Virus record (IMG/VR): IMGVR_UViG_3300021375_000095
Location: 1-33,914 of that record
DNA length: 33,914 bases
Reading direction: 5' to 3' (one strand)
Source: a virus
Below the pieces are notes generated by a model. It was not told the origin of the DNA, searched no databases, and saw only the letters and a program-made list of their open reading frames with translations. The position numbers were made by a program, and so were the translations under genes. The stretch's first letter is position 1; each line of letters starts with the position of its first letter. Positions 21,511 through 29,447 of the stretch are shown piece after piece.

Positions 21511-24191
21511 AATGTAGATGTTGTGGTTGCTTGTTTTATATCACTTAAAACTGATGTAACCGTATATTGTGTATCTGTATTTGTAAACACATAAAATCTG
21601 TAAAATATTGTCTGATTTGAAGATAGAGATGTAATACCTGCTTGAACAGATGCAGGGTTAACTCTTTTATTTAATTGTGTTGTATCAAATTTAATTTCTG
21701 TTACTCCTGCTGTTGCTCTTATAACTGTTATATCATCTGGAATAATGTCGCTTTGTGTTGTTGAGTAAAAGAATCCGTATTGGTCTAATTGTTTTACTCT
21801 TCCAAGTGTTCCAAGTTCGTTAATTGTAGCACTTAAAATCATTGTGTTATTAGTTATTACAGTAGGGGTATTTATAGTTACTGTAGCTTTTGTAACAGGT
21901 AGTGTTGTACTATGGTCATCAACTAAAGGTTCGTTTCCTGTATCCAATAAAGTTGGTATAACCTCATTAGTAAATTTTATTTCTAACCCTTCAAAATTAC
22001 AGTCTGCATCTGCTGTTATAATTGTGTTATCAGCAAAGTAAACAGTACTATCTGCTGTAATACAAACAGAATTAGGTGCAAACTTATCTGGTACAATAGG
22101 TGATATATCTATTGCTTCTCCTGCTGTTGGTTTTACGTTTATTAATTCTAATGTTGATTGATTAGTTTCAAAGTTTGTATTTATTTTATTTATCTTATAT
22201 AGGTTTTCAAATATTCTAACTTTATCTGCTAAACTTAAATCAAGTGTTATAGAAATGGGTAAGTATGCTTTTACTGTTGTTAACCTTCTTTGTGCATCAA
22301 ATATTTCTTTAATGTAGTTTATATAGTATTCTGCAAATAGTGTTTTCTTAAATGGTGTACCTAAATACTCATTTGGTTCTGCACTAAAGTTTAGGTTTTT
22401 AGAATCTGTTAACCTTACAGAATTACTTGGTATAAACACATCTGTTTGTTGTGATTTACTACCATCTGAATTTAACACACCAATATCTTGTGTAGATAAA
22501 ATAGGATAAAATAATAATGGCTTACCTAAATTTGGTTCTTGTTTTATGTCTGCACTCCATCCCCATACTAAATCTTTAAAGCTACCACCGTTCTGATCTT
22601 TTAACCTTTCGTATTTAAAGTGTTCTAATGGTATGCTTACTTTATATGTTTCTCCTTCTATCTTATCTAAATCTTCTGCTGTGTAGTTTTCAGCACCCCA
22701 CTTTCTATTAAATAACTCATCGTGGTTTTTAGCAAAAAAGTTATCTAAACCTTCATAACTAAAATCTACTTGTTTAAATGGTAATACTGTATCTACTGAA
22801 GATTCTGATTTATCTATAAATTCTGTTATATCCCAAATAGTTGTACTGCTAGAATAAAAACTATCAAGTGTTTTAACCTCAACAATACCATCACTATTTT
22901 GAAAACTCGTAAGGTTAAACATCTTAAATAAAGAAGTAAGAAAATCTAAAACCTTAATATCTGGTAATTGGTTTGATGCTCTTAATTGTACATCTGATAA
23001 TACAGAAGCAGTACCACTAAAGTGTGCATTTCTATAACCACCTCCTATATTTTTTTTTCTTCTTACATCAAATTCTATAGCGTATGTTGATGCTGTACCT
23101 GTATCTACTGCAAAAGTATATGTACCTGCATCTATGTTTAAATCTCTTATTTCATATCTATTAGAAGTTGCGGTTACATCTTTATATTCTTCAAATACAA
23201 TTCCATCTTTATAAATAATAAATGAAAATGGATCTGATAGGCTAGTAGAAATTGTAACATCTAATATTCTTTGTGCTTTTGCTTCTTTTCCTTTTTGGTC
23301 GGCTTGTGGTGTTGTAAAATAATTATCATATAAATCAATAACTGCTCCACTTGAATCAGATTGACTTAAAATAAAATTACCTACAGGACTTTCATTACCC
23401 TCATCTTCAAACAACCCACCTGTTTTATTATGTAACCATAAATACAAATTATAAAAAGGCTCGTTTGTATCACTAAAAAAATCTGTACTAAAAGTAATTC
23501 CGTATCTGTGTTCTATTGCTTTTATTATAGGGTAAACTCTTAATGCAGGTTTTAATTGTGATAGTTGTAAACCTGTATCTGTTGTACTTGCTTCATAAGC
23601 AATATTGTTTTGTTTATCTGAATTGTTGTTTGCAGTTGCAAAAGCAGAATCGTATATAAGTCTTTTACTGTGGCTTATTAATGGGAATAGTATTGCATCA
23701 GGATATGTTACACCATCAGCAGTTACATCTAAACCATTTTTTAAATAGGCTTTTATGTTTGTATCGTTGTATGTAAAATTAAAAGAATCTTTTAGTAACG
23801 GTAATGACTTTAGTTTATCATCTCCCATTATATCTTTTAGGTTTACACCATTGCCAAAGAAAGTTAGTTTGTATGTATGTGCTTTATTATCTTTTCTTGT
23901 TGCACCTTCAAATTTTACTTTACCTTCTTTAAACAACTCATAGTTAAGATATAGTTGTGCTGTTTTCTTCTTTCTTGCATCAAAAGCTGAATCACCTACA
24001 ATATGATAATTATAAAAATGTCCGAAAATTTTATTGTTTGCTCTACTTGCAGGTACTGAAAAAGTCCTTGAAAAATCAGTAAACACCTTTTCAATATCTT
24101 TTACATCTTGCAAAGATTGTGTTAAGGTTACTGATTCATCTTTAAATAAATCAACTTCTTGACCTTCTATATATAGTTGTAAGTTTAACAT
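21507..24191 (-). CDS. large tail-tip/baseplate-type protein
   Basis: 894 residues. The N-terminal part opens MLNLQLYIEGQEVDLFKDES and continues VFTDFSRTFSVPASRANNKI, with YKLTFFGNGVNLKDIMGDDK, a pattern of distal tail/baseplate hub proteins of Bacteroidota phages as I recall. The C-terminal ~200 residues are beta-rich and Thr-rich (TVYFADNTIITADADC and later TFFYSTTQSD-like stretches), likely a Fn3/Ig-like domain. It lies directly after the 328-aa protein with which it shares the start overlap. Confidence 0.6.
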   Translation of the reverse strand: MLNLQLYIEGQEVDLFKDESVTLTQSLQDVKDIEKVFTDFSRTFSVPASRANNKIFGHFYNYHIVGDSAFDARKKKTAQLYLNYELFKEGKVKFEGATRKDNKAHTYKLTFFGNGVNLKDIMGDDKLKSLPLLKDSFNFTYNDTNIKAYLKNGLDVTADGVTYPDAILFPLISHSKRLIYDSAFATANNNSDKQNNIAYEASTTDTGLQLSQLKPALRVYPIIKAIEHRYGITFSTDFFSDTNEPFYNLYLWLHNKTGGLFEDEGNESPVGNFILSQSDSSGAVIDLYDNYFTTPQADQKGKEAKAQRILDVTISTSLSDPFSFIIYKDGIVFEEYKDVTATSNRYEIRDLNIDAGTYTFAVDTGTASTYAIEFDVRRKKNIGGGYRNAHFSGTASVLSDVQLRASNQLPDIKVLDFLTSLFKMFNLTSFQNSDGIVEVKTLDSFYSSSTTIWDITEFIDKSESSVDTVLPFKQVDFSYEGLDNFFAKNHDELFNRKWGAENYTAEDLDKIEGETYKVSIPLEHFKYERLKDQNGGSFKDLVWGWSADIKQEPNLGKPLLFYPILSTQDIGVLNSDGSKSQQTDVFIPSNSVRLTDSKNLNFSAEPNEYLGTPFKKTLFAEYYINYIKEIFDAQRRLTTVKAYLPISITLDLSLADKVRIFENLYKINKINTNFETNQSTLELINVKPTAGEAIDISPIVPDKFAPNSVCITADSTVYFADNTIITADADCNFEGLEIKFTNEVIPTLLDTGNEPLVDDHSTTLPVTKATVTINTPTVITNNTMILSATINELGTLGRVKQLDQYGFFYSTTQSDIIPDDITVIRATAGVTEIKFDTTQLNKRVNPASVQAGITSLSSNQTIFYRFYVFTNTDTQYTVTSVLSDIKQATTTSTL

Positions 24192-25177
24192 TAACGTACA
24201 TTGTTTATCTTGTTAAATGCAAATTCAAAGTCTACTGTGTAGTTTGCAAGTTTATCGTTTAAGCTAGTTTTAAGTGTTAATGATTTACTTTTAGGTATTA
24301 TAGGTAATGTATCACTACCGTATCTTATCCAAACATTTTCTGATAAAAACAATTCTTCTATAGATGAGTTACTATCTTCATTTATAAAACCTGTATTAAG
24401 GGATATACTTTTAGTTGCGTTTGAGTTATATCTTTCTTGTTGCCCTGCATACTTGTTGTAAGTTGCTGTACTGTTGTCTATAGTATTGCGTTTAAACGTT
24501 TCATCTGTTACGTTAAATGATTCTGTTGTTTTCTTAAAAAAGTACAAGTCTTGGAATGCACCGTACTTATTTGTAAAGGTTACTTTGTATGGTGTAAACT
24601 TTGGTTCACATATATTATTTACTGTAATAGTTTTTCTTAATGTTGTATCATCCGTATCATATACTTTAATACTAGAACTGTCAGCAGGTATTGTAATGTA
24701 TTGTATTTTTTGATTTGTATTACCACTATCTGTTACTTGTGTTGTAGTAGAATCTATTATGTATTTTCCCACACCTTCTGCAAATATTGGAAACTTTCCT
24801 GCTGTACCCTCTGGTAAGTAAATTGTGTTAGCAGTCATTAATGCGTTTCTTGATAATTCAGGACTTGCTCCATCTTCAAAAAAGCCATAACCCTCAACAG
24901 CTAAATAGGTATTTGTTATTGGTGATCCGTATGTAAATACATTATTGTTTTCATCTAATAAAGTTGCAATGGTTGTAACCCATACACATTTAGAAACGTA
25001 GTCATTATTAAATGTTAATGTTAGGTAATCTCTTACAAGTTCAGATATTTCAAATACTACATTTGTATCTTCTCCTATTAAAGAGTTTTGTAATGTATAT
25101 TTTAAATCACTACTTGTATAAGAACCAGAAGTGCCTTCGTAAACGTAAACTTGTAATTGTACTGTCTTTAGTGCCAT
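24191..25177 (-). CDS. tail-tip-associated beta-rich protein
   Basis: 328 residues, mostly beta-strand. Segments such as VFEISELVRDYLTLTFNNDY, KYGAFQDLYFFKKTTESFNV and LSENVWIRYGSDTLPIIPKS resemble a family repeatedly adjacent to tail-tip genes in Bacteroidota phages. No domain of known enzyme type. The stop overlaps the start of the 894-aa gene by 1 bp. Confidence 0.58.
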   Translation of the reverse strand: MALKTVQLQVYVYEGTSGSYTSSDLKYTLQNSLIGEDTNVVFEISELVRDYLTLTFNNDYVSKCVWVTTIATLLDENNNVFTYGSPITNTYLAVEGYGFFEDGASPELSRNALMTANTIYLPEGTAGKFPIFAEGVGKYIIDSTTTQVTDSGNTNQKIQYITIPADSSSIKVYDTDDTTLRKTITVNNICEPKFTPYKVTFTNKYGAFQDLYFFKKTTESFNVTDETFKRNTIDNSTATYNKYAGQQERYNSNATKSISLNTGFINEDSNSSIEELFLSENVWIRYGSDTLPIIPKSKSLTLKTSLNDKLANYTVDFEFAFNKINNVR

Positions 25178-25178
25178 A

Positions 25179-26792
25179 TTAAGCTATTTTAGTAAATGTT
25201 TTAAACGCATAATTAACAAACCAAACTTCTGTTATCATTCCTGCACTATTAATACCCACCCAATAATCCGCACCAACTTTGCTTGGGTTTGTATTATTTG
25301 AAAAAGTATTTCGTAAATCTTTAACTTTACTTATTCTACGATATGCAATTCCTACTTTATTTATAGATGGGTTTTTTTGACCAAAAAATTGTAAAGGGAA
25401 AGAACCTGTTATTAAACCTCTAAAAATAAACGTATTTATATTATTTTCTGCAACTGAATCTGTAAGCCTTATTGGATCAGATGTTGGTGTTAGCGTAGAA
25501 AAACTATTGTATCCGTGATATTCTAACCTTCCTTCCAAAGTACTTGCATTGTTTGGATTCCTTCTAAAACTTGTTGTTCCACTTGGATAAGCAGCATCTA
25601 TTTGTGCGTATGTTATATATCCATAAAAAATACCACCTGCATACCATTGTTCATTTCCTGCTGTTGGTGTTAAGCCTGATTGTGTCATTGTAACAGGACA
25701 AGTAATATCTGAACCACCACTATTAGAGTATCCACTTGCAGGAGGTGTTATTGAATAAGTAACTGTTCTTGATGTATCACTTGTTACTGAATCAAAACCA
25801 ATAGGCGAAAAACTTGTTATAGTTCCTTTGTTTGCTAAACCTTTAGAGATAGAACCAAAAGATGTTATTGATTGATTTGTTAAAGATGCAATACTACAAG
25901 TAAATGTAGGTAAAGAAGCTGTGGGTTGTGAAAATAATTTTGAAACTTCTACTGTTGCACCTGTGTTAGAATATCCTGCTGGAACAGTTACATTAAAAAA
26001 CAAAGTTACATCTCTATTGCTTCCTGTTGTATTTGCTGGATAGCTTGTTATTGTACTACCACCACTTGAATCTTTTATTGCAGTTATAGTTCCGTTTACA
26101 CTTGGGTTTACAATTACTCCTGCTTGTGATATTGAACCTCCAGACAAATAAGCATCTGATGAGGTATAGGCTTCTGCTGCTGTTGTTGTTACTTGTATTG
26201 TTTGTGTTGCTTTACAATGCGTTAAATCGCCATCTGTGGCTTCAACAAGTAATTTTTTATTTGTACCTGCTTTCCTAACTGATATAATTGTTAAAGTATC
26301 TCCTGAAACTGATGTTATAAAATGTTCTAAATTATTATTTGTAATTAAATAACCTGATACAGTTCCACCTGTAAAATAAGAAGATAGGTCTATGCTTACT
26401 GAATTACCCCCTGTATTTATTGATTGATTAGGAATTGATCCATTATTTGTTATTCCACCTGTACAAGATGTTGCAGGTTGTGTTGCTGTTGCATTACAAT
26501 TTATTGTATCATCTCCTGCATTACTAAAGTTAGGTGGTATACTTAAAGTAAATGTTATTGTTCTACTTGTTGCAGTTCCTACTGCTGCAAACTTACCATC
26601 TGCAAAATCTCCTGCTGTTGAGGTGTAAGAAATTATTTCACCATAAACAGAAGTTGGTAGTGTTACATTTCCAAACTCATCTACTGATAAATTTTGTAAG
26701 TTAATAGTTGCACAATCTAATGCTACTGCTGGTAAAGCAGGTTCACCATACTTTAAATAAAATGGACTTCTTACGTTTATCTTTGTACTCAT
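25179..26792 (-). CDS. large Ig-like repeat adhesin/tail fibre
   Basis: 537 residues. Three copies of one module: SRTITFTLSIPPNFSNAGDD (about 75), NRDVTLFFNVTVPAGYSNTG (about 258) and SRTVTYSITPPASGYSNSGG (about 340), each ending with Q-P/S. A cadherin-like stretch with NGSIPNQSINTGGNSVSIDL and ATDGDLTHCKA lies between. The C-terminal 150 residues are distinct (FYGYITYAQIDAAYPSGTTS). A cell-surface-binding role is likely; it stands among tail-tip genes. Confidence 0.65.
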   Translation of the reverse strand: MSTKINVRSPFYLKYGEPALPAVALDCATINLQNLSVDEFGNVTLPTSVYGEIISYTSTAGDFADGKFAAVGTATSRTITFTLSIPPNFSNAGDDTINCNATATQPATSCTGGITNNGSIPNQSINTGGNSVSIDLSSYFTGGTVSGYLITNNNLEHFITSVSGDTLTIISVRKAGTNKKLLVEATDGDLTHCKATQTIQVTTTAAEAYTSSDAYLSGGSISQAGVIVNPSVNGTITAIKDSSGGSTITSYPANTTGSNRDVTLFFNVTVPAGYSNTGATVEVSKLFSQPTASLPTFTCSIASLTNQSITSFGSISKGLANKGTITSFSPIGFDSVTSDTSRTVTYSITPPASGYSNSGGSDITCPVTMTQSGLTPTAGNEQWYAGGIFYGYITYAQIDAAYPSGTTSFRRNPNNASTLEGRLEYHGYNSFSTLTPTSDPIRLTDSVAENNINTFIFRGLITGSFPLQFFGQKNPSINKVGIAYRRISKVKDLRNTFSNNTNPSKVGADYWVGINSAGMITEVWFVNYAFKTFTKIA

Positions 26793-27337
26793 CTTAATCT
26801 ATCTTCTTTTAATGTAAATGCTAAAAAATCTTCTACATCTAAACCAAAACTTTCTATTAGTTCATCTGGTAATTTTTTAAATGCGTTTTCAAATGGTTTA
26901 GTAAAAAACAAACTTGGTTTAATACCTTTATTCCAAATTGATCTTGTTATTAAATAAGCTGTACTATTGTAAGACATAAACTTACCTGTTTTTTTATCTC
27001 TAAACTGAAACCTTTTTGCTTTTACCCATTTTTTAATACCACCACTTAATCCACCTTTCTTTCCTTTGCCTGAACCAAATTTTGCTAATGTTCCATATTT
27101 ACCTATTTCAGAATAAGTTGAGGTTTTACCTTTAACACCTCTGTCTTGATAATAACCATACTCTTCCATTTCAAATGAAACACTAATAGAATTAGGCATA
27201 GCTTTAACAACACCATCTAAACTTCTATAAAGGTCGTTAGAAACATTCTTTCCTTTCTTTGAAAGCATTGCTCTACTTTGATTTAGAACAACCTGCTTGA
27301 ATACATCTAAAACCTTTTGTGTTTCTTTTAACTGCAT
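26789..27337 (-). CDS. HK97 gp10-like tail/neck component
   Basis: 182 residues. GYYQDRGVKGKTSTYSEIGK, GGIKKWVKAKRFQFRDKKTG and TRSIWNKGIKPSLFFTKPFE follow the Y-x-Q-D-x-G-V-x-G...I-x-W...R-x-I-x-x-x-G-I-x-x-x-x-F-F pattern of HK97 gp10-type proteins, which join head and tail or initiate tails. It overlaps the tail-terminator gene by 10 bp and the adhesin by 4 bp (ATGA). Confidence 0.66.
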   Translation of the reverse strand: MQLKETQKVLDVFKQVVLNQSRAMLSKKGKNVSNDLYRSLDGVVKAMPNSISVSFEMEEYGYYQDRGVKGKTSTYSEIGKYGTLAKFGSGKGKKGGLSGGIKKWVKAKRFQFRDKKTGKFMSYNSTAYLITRSIWNKGIKPSLFFTKPFENAFKKLPDELIESFGLDVEDFLAFTLKEDRLR

Positions 27338-27786
27338 ATTGTCATATCGTTTTGTACTACTACATCAAATGTTGCTGCCCATCCTGCTAACTTGTTTTCA
27401 AACCTATCTACAAATGGTTCGCAACTTACATCACCCTGTACTTGGTAAAGTTCTGTATATAGATCACCACGTTGTAAGATGTTTATTATTCTTGTTAGTA
27501 ATCCTAATTGTGTATTTAGCACATCTTGTTCGTTATCGTTTCCTACAAATATATCAGTAGTTGCTTCTTTGCTAATATCTACAATATCCATAGATAAGAT
27601 AGAAATGTTAAATGTTAGTGTTTTAGTTCCTACTGTTGTGTTGTTTACTATGATATGTGATAATGGGAATATTGTTTGCTTGTTAAGGTCTACATCATCT
27701 AAACTACCAAATGTAACTGTATTAACAAATGGTTCTGCTGCAAGTGCTGTTTTTAATTGTTCTGTTACGTTGTAAAAACCTTTCAT
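27328..27786 (-). CDS. tail terminator-like protein
   Basis: 152 residues, beta-rich. VNTVTFGSLDDVDLNKQTIF, FPLSHIIVNNTTVGTKTLTF and NISILSMDIVDIS then NDNEQDVLNTQLGLLTRIIN fit a small tail-terminator/completion family of Bacteroidota phages. It begins with an ATGA overlap to the end of the -1 frame product of the tail chaperone gene, supporting the latter's reality. Role inferred from pattern and place. Confidence 0.6.
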   Translation of the reverse strand: MKGFYNVTEQLKTALAAEPFVNTVTFGSLDDVDLNKQTIFPLSHIIVNNTTVGTKTLTFNISILSMDIVDISKEATTDIFVGNDNEQDVLNTQLGLLTRIINILQRGDLYTELYQVQGDVSCEPFVDRFENKLAGWAATFDVVVQNDMTICS

Positions 27787-28519
27787 CGTTTTTTAATTAA
27801 CTTCTTTTCTAATTCTACTTTATCTTTTTCAAATGCTAAATACATTAAACACTTGTGGACGTTAAGCTTGGTAACCGTGTCAAACTTGGTAGCATCTCCT
27901 TTAGCAATACCATAGACCGACTGATACCAGCCCCACTTTGATCCAAAGCTTCCTTCTGCTGAATAGTCAGTTTGTTCGGCAACTCCTTCTGTAAATAATT
28001 CAGGATAGTTTGTGTTAACTCGTTGCTTAAATGATAAAAAAAAACCATGGAACCAAATACAATATCTAAAGGCATACGTTTTAGCTTATCATTCATACCA
28101 TCGTAATCTTCTATGTTGTACTTTTTATCTTTCTTAAATTTTATAGGTCTGTATAATACGCTCATTGCTTTGTGCATATTATCCCACTTACCCAAGTTCT
28201 CATCAAGGTCTATAAACTCACCTAATGACATATCATCTAGTACAGGTATAAATCCATACTCTACATTGCCTAAAGTAAACGTAGGTGTTAAACTATGCTT
28301 CTGGTCAAATATCTTGTTGAGGTGTACAACTATCTCTTGTACTGATTTGTATTTTATGTTTGCAACATCCTTTAAGTTAAGGTTACAAAATATCTCTACC
28401 ATCTTTTGTAGTAAGAATGTAGATTCTTTATTTTCTTCGGTGTTTAACTTTTCAAATCTTTGGTATTGATCTAAAGTTATTTCTTTAAGTGAATCAGGTA
28501 CATTTATTTCTACTTTCAT
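27783..28519 (-). CDS. tail assembly chaperone, -1 frameshift fusion product (G-T type)
   Basis: The 0-frame gene (27845-28519) has GTT TTT TTT TAT at 28045-28034. A -1 slip in the T9 run enters a frame open for 84 further codons, reading LSFKQRVNTNYPELFTEG and SFGSKWGWYQSVYGIAKGDA, then TKFDTVTKLNVHKCLMYLAF and ending KKLIKKR, with TGA at 27783. The fusion is 245 residues. The -1 stop overlaps the next gene's ATG (ATGA), which the 0-frame stop does not. This is the layout of lambda gpG/gpG-T. No ATG, GTG or TTG lies in the first 60 codons of the -1 frame after the slip, so frameshifting is the simplest route. Confidence 0.72.
27845..28519 (-). CDS. tail assembly chaperone, 0-frame product
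   Basis: 224 residues. It has an N-terminal IYD-like start (MKVEINVPDSLKEITLDQYQ), VEYGFIPVLDDMSLGEFIDL (about 108-127), and ends QKEALDQSGAGISRSMVLLK. No enzyme motif, mainly helical. Position before the tail terminator and other tail genes, and the -1 overlapping frame (27783-28519), match gpG-type chaperones that hold the tape measure before assembly. Both the ISR-type C-terminus and the -1 version look conserved-like, so the gene seems to make two products. Confidence 0.7.
   Translation of the reverse strand: MKVEINVPDSLKEITLDQYQRFEKLNTEENKESTFLLQKMVEIFCNLNLKDVANIKYKSVQEIVVHLNKIFDQKHSLTPTFTLGNVEYGFIPVLDDMSLGEFIDLDENLGKWDNMHKAMSVLYRPIKFKKDKKYNIEDYDGMNDKLKRMPLDIVFGSMVFFYHLSNELTQTILNYLQKELPNKLTIQQKEALDQSGAGISRSMVLLKEMLPSLTRLPSLTSTSV
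28034..28046 (-). other. T9 slippery site for -1 frameshifting
   Basis: On the minus strand the sequence reads GGTTTTTTTTTAT; nine T (plus-strand A, 28036-28044) lie in codons Val159-Tyr162. T-TTT-TTT allows full -1 re-pairing of both tRNAs. I see no clear pseudoknot by eye downstream. Confidence 0.6.
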
Positions 28520-28549
28520 ATAAGTACAATAACTAAAACACTATTCTGT

Positions 28550-28580
28550 ATAAAAGGAAAAGGTAACATCTCTGCTACCT
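28550..28580 (-). terminator. intrinsic terminator with GAGA tetraloop
   Basis: The hairpin core GGTAGCAGAGATGTTACC (minus strand, GNRA loop GAGA) pairs over 8 bp with one G-T. The following tract TTTCCTTTTA is a weaker U-run. It lies 28 bp after the stop of the 28609-28836 gene and almost copies the hairpin at 14574-14595. Confidence 0.72.
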
Positions 28581-28608
28581 AATCCCAAACCAAATCAAAT
28601 GAAAAAAA

Positions 28609-28836
28609 TTAAATGTAATTGTGATATAATATCCTATATAGATCTTCTATAGCTTTTTCTAATTCAATACTATTTTGATCATATATTTTTTTACCTTGTA
28701 TATAGTTATAATCTATAGCTGCAATTAGTTTAACTACAGGTGGTTTATTATATCTACCTCTACCTAATGGCTTTTGAATAACTTTAATATTGTTATCCCA
28801 ACACTTGTTTAATATTTTATAATATTCTATATCCAT
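28609..28836 (-). CDS. small unknown protein, 75 aa
   Basis: 75 residues: MDIEYYKILNKCWDNNIKVI then QKPLGRGRYNKPPVVKLIAA and a helical end (ELEKAIEDLYRILYH). Soluble, basic at the centre. It overlaps the TM-protein gene by 10 bp and is followed by a terminator. No family is recognised. Confidence 0.65.
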   Translation of the reverse strand: MDIEYYKILNKCWDNNIKVIQKPLGRGRYNKPPVVKLIAAIDYNYIQGKKIYDQNSIELEKAIEDLYRILYHNYI

Positions 28837-28970
28837 CCTAGATCATATCTTAAATATAAAAATAAATCTAATACGCCATACATAGTTGTGATCCATGTAG
28901 CATTAAATAATATACCTAATAATATGTTCTTCTTTGTAAATATTTGTTTTAATATCTGTAAATCTTTCAT
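28827..28970 (-). CDS. small single-TM protein, 47 aa
   Basis: 47 residues: basic MKDLQILKQIFTKKN, then hydrophobic ILLGILFNATWITTMYGVLD and LFLYLRYDLGWI. Basic-in orientation suggests an inner-membrane protein. It overlaps the next gene by 10 bp. Not annotated by length-limited gene calling; function unknown. Confidence 0.6.
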   Translation of the reverse strand: MKDLQILKQIFTKKNILLGILFNATWITTMYGVLDLFLYLRYDLGWI

Positions 28971-28989
28971 AATATAATTATTGGTTAAT

Positions 28990-29062
28990 AAAAAAGAGAA
29001 GCTGCCTTTCGCTTGATGTTATTAGTCAGGGTTATAAACAACTAAACTGTACAACTTCTCTT
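28990..29062 (-). terminator. long-loop stem terminator or structured RNA
   Basis: The arms AAGAGAAG and CTTCTCTT (minus strand, 29062-29055 and 29001-28994) enclose about 53 nt and end in a T-run. The loop has smaller pairing options, e.g. TGTT(T)AT with ATAACA. It directly follows the stop at 29069. Either a terminator with an unusually long loop or a small structured RNA. Confidence 0.5.
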
Positions 29063-29068
29063 ATGTTT

Positions 29069-29371
29069 TTACTTTACTTCTAAATTAATGTATTTATACT
29101 CTGGACTTCCAGCATTTGTCCATTTGCCTGTTAAAGTATAAAATTCGTGACTGATAGTTACGAAAGAACCGTCACCAAATCCACCGTCGTCAGTTAAAGT
29201 TAATATACCTTTTTGAGATAAAGTACTAATTAAAGCTCTCAACTGTCTTGAGTCGATGTCTATTTCGTGAACATTACACCAAGCTGCTGAGTCTGAACCG
29301 AAATCTTCAGCTGTGAAGTTTTGTATTTGTTTTAAAACTTGATTTTCGTTTTTTGTAATCTTTTTTGTCAT
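29069..29371 (-). CDS. small protein, winged-helix-like
   Basis: 100 residues. N-terminal helices (NENQVLKQIQNFTAEDFG), then IDSRQLRALISTLSQKGILT, a possible recognition helix, and a beta wing (LTLTDDGGFGDGSFVTI). Layout resembles a winged helix DNA-binding protein; no direct proof. It has the best promoter (29403-29434) in the genome and its own terminator-like end, so it may be expressed separately. Confidence 0.55.
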   Translation of the reverse strand: MTKKITKNENQVLKQIQNFTAEDFGSDSAAWCNVHEIDIDSRQLRALISTLSQKGILTLTDDGGFGDGSFVTISHEFYTLTGKWTNAGSPEYKYINLEVK

Positions 29372-29402
29372 TTTATTTAATATTTATTTGTTTTGGTTAG
29401 TA

Positions 29403-29434
29403 CAAATATACACATTTTTTTAATATATAAACAA
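29403..29434 (-). promoter_or_regulatory. Bacteroidota-type promoter (copy A of the AT-rich motif)
   Basis: The minus strand has TTG (29434-29432), a 21-bp spacer and TATATTTG (29410-29403), which matches TTG-N17-23-TAnnTTTG of Flavobacterium promoters. It lies about 32 bp before the ATG at 29371. The core AAAAAAATGTGTATATTTGT is shared with three other intergenic copies. Confidence 0.72.
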
Positions 29435-29447
29435 TTTATTAACTTTT

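Noticed and set aside
27783-27845. An independent 20-aa gene with TAATG and ATGA overlaps between the chaperone and tail-terminator genes
   Set aside because: The same frame is open for 64 codons further upstream with protein-like sequence and leads back to the T9 site, so it is better explained as the end of the frameshift product.
28113-28469. Plus-strand frame of 118 codons across the chaperone gene, and the other plus-strand frames of 60-115 codons elsewhere
   Set aside because: All are antisense to convincing minus-strand genes, have low-complexity translations and no start context or coupling.
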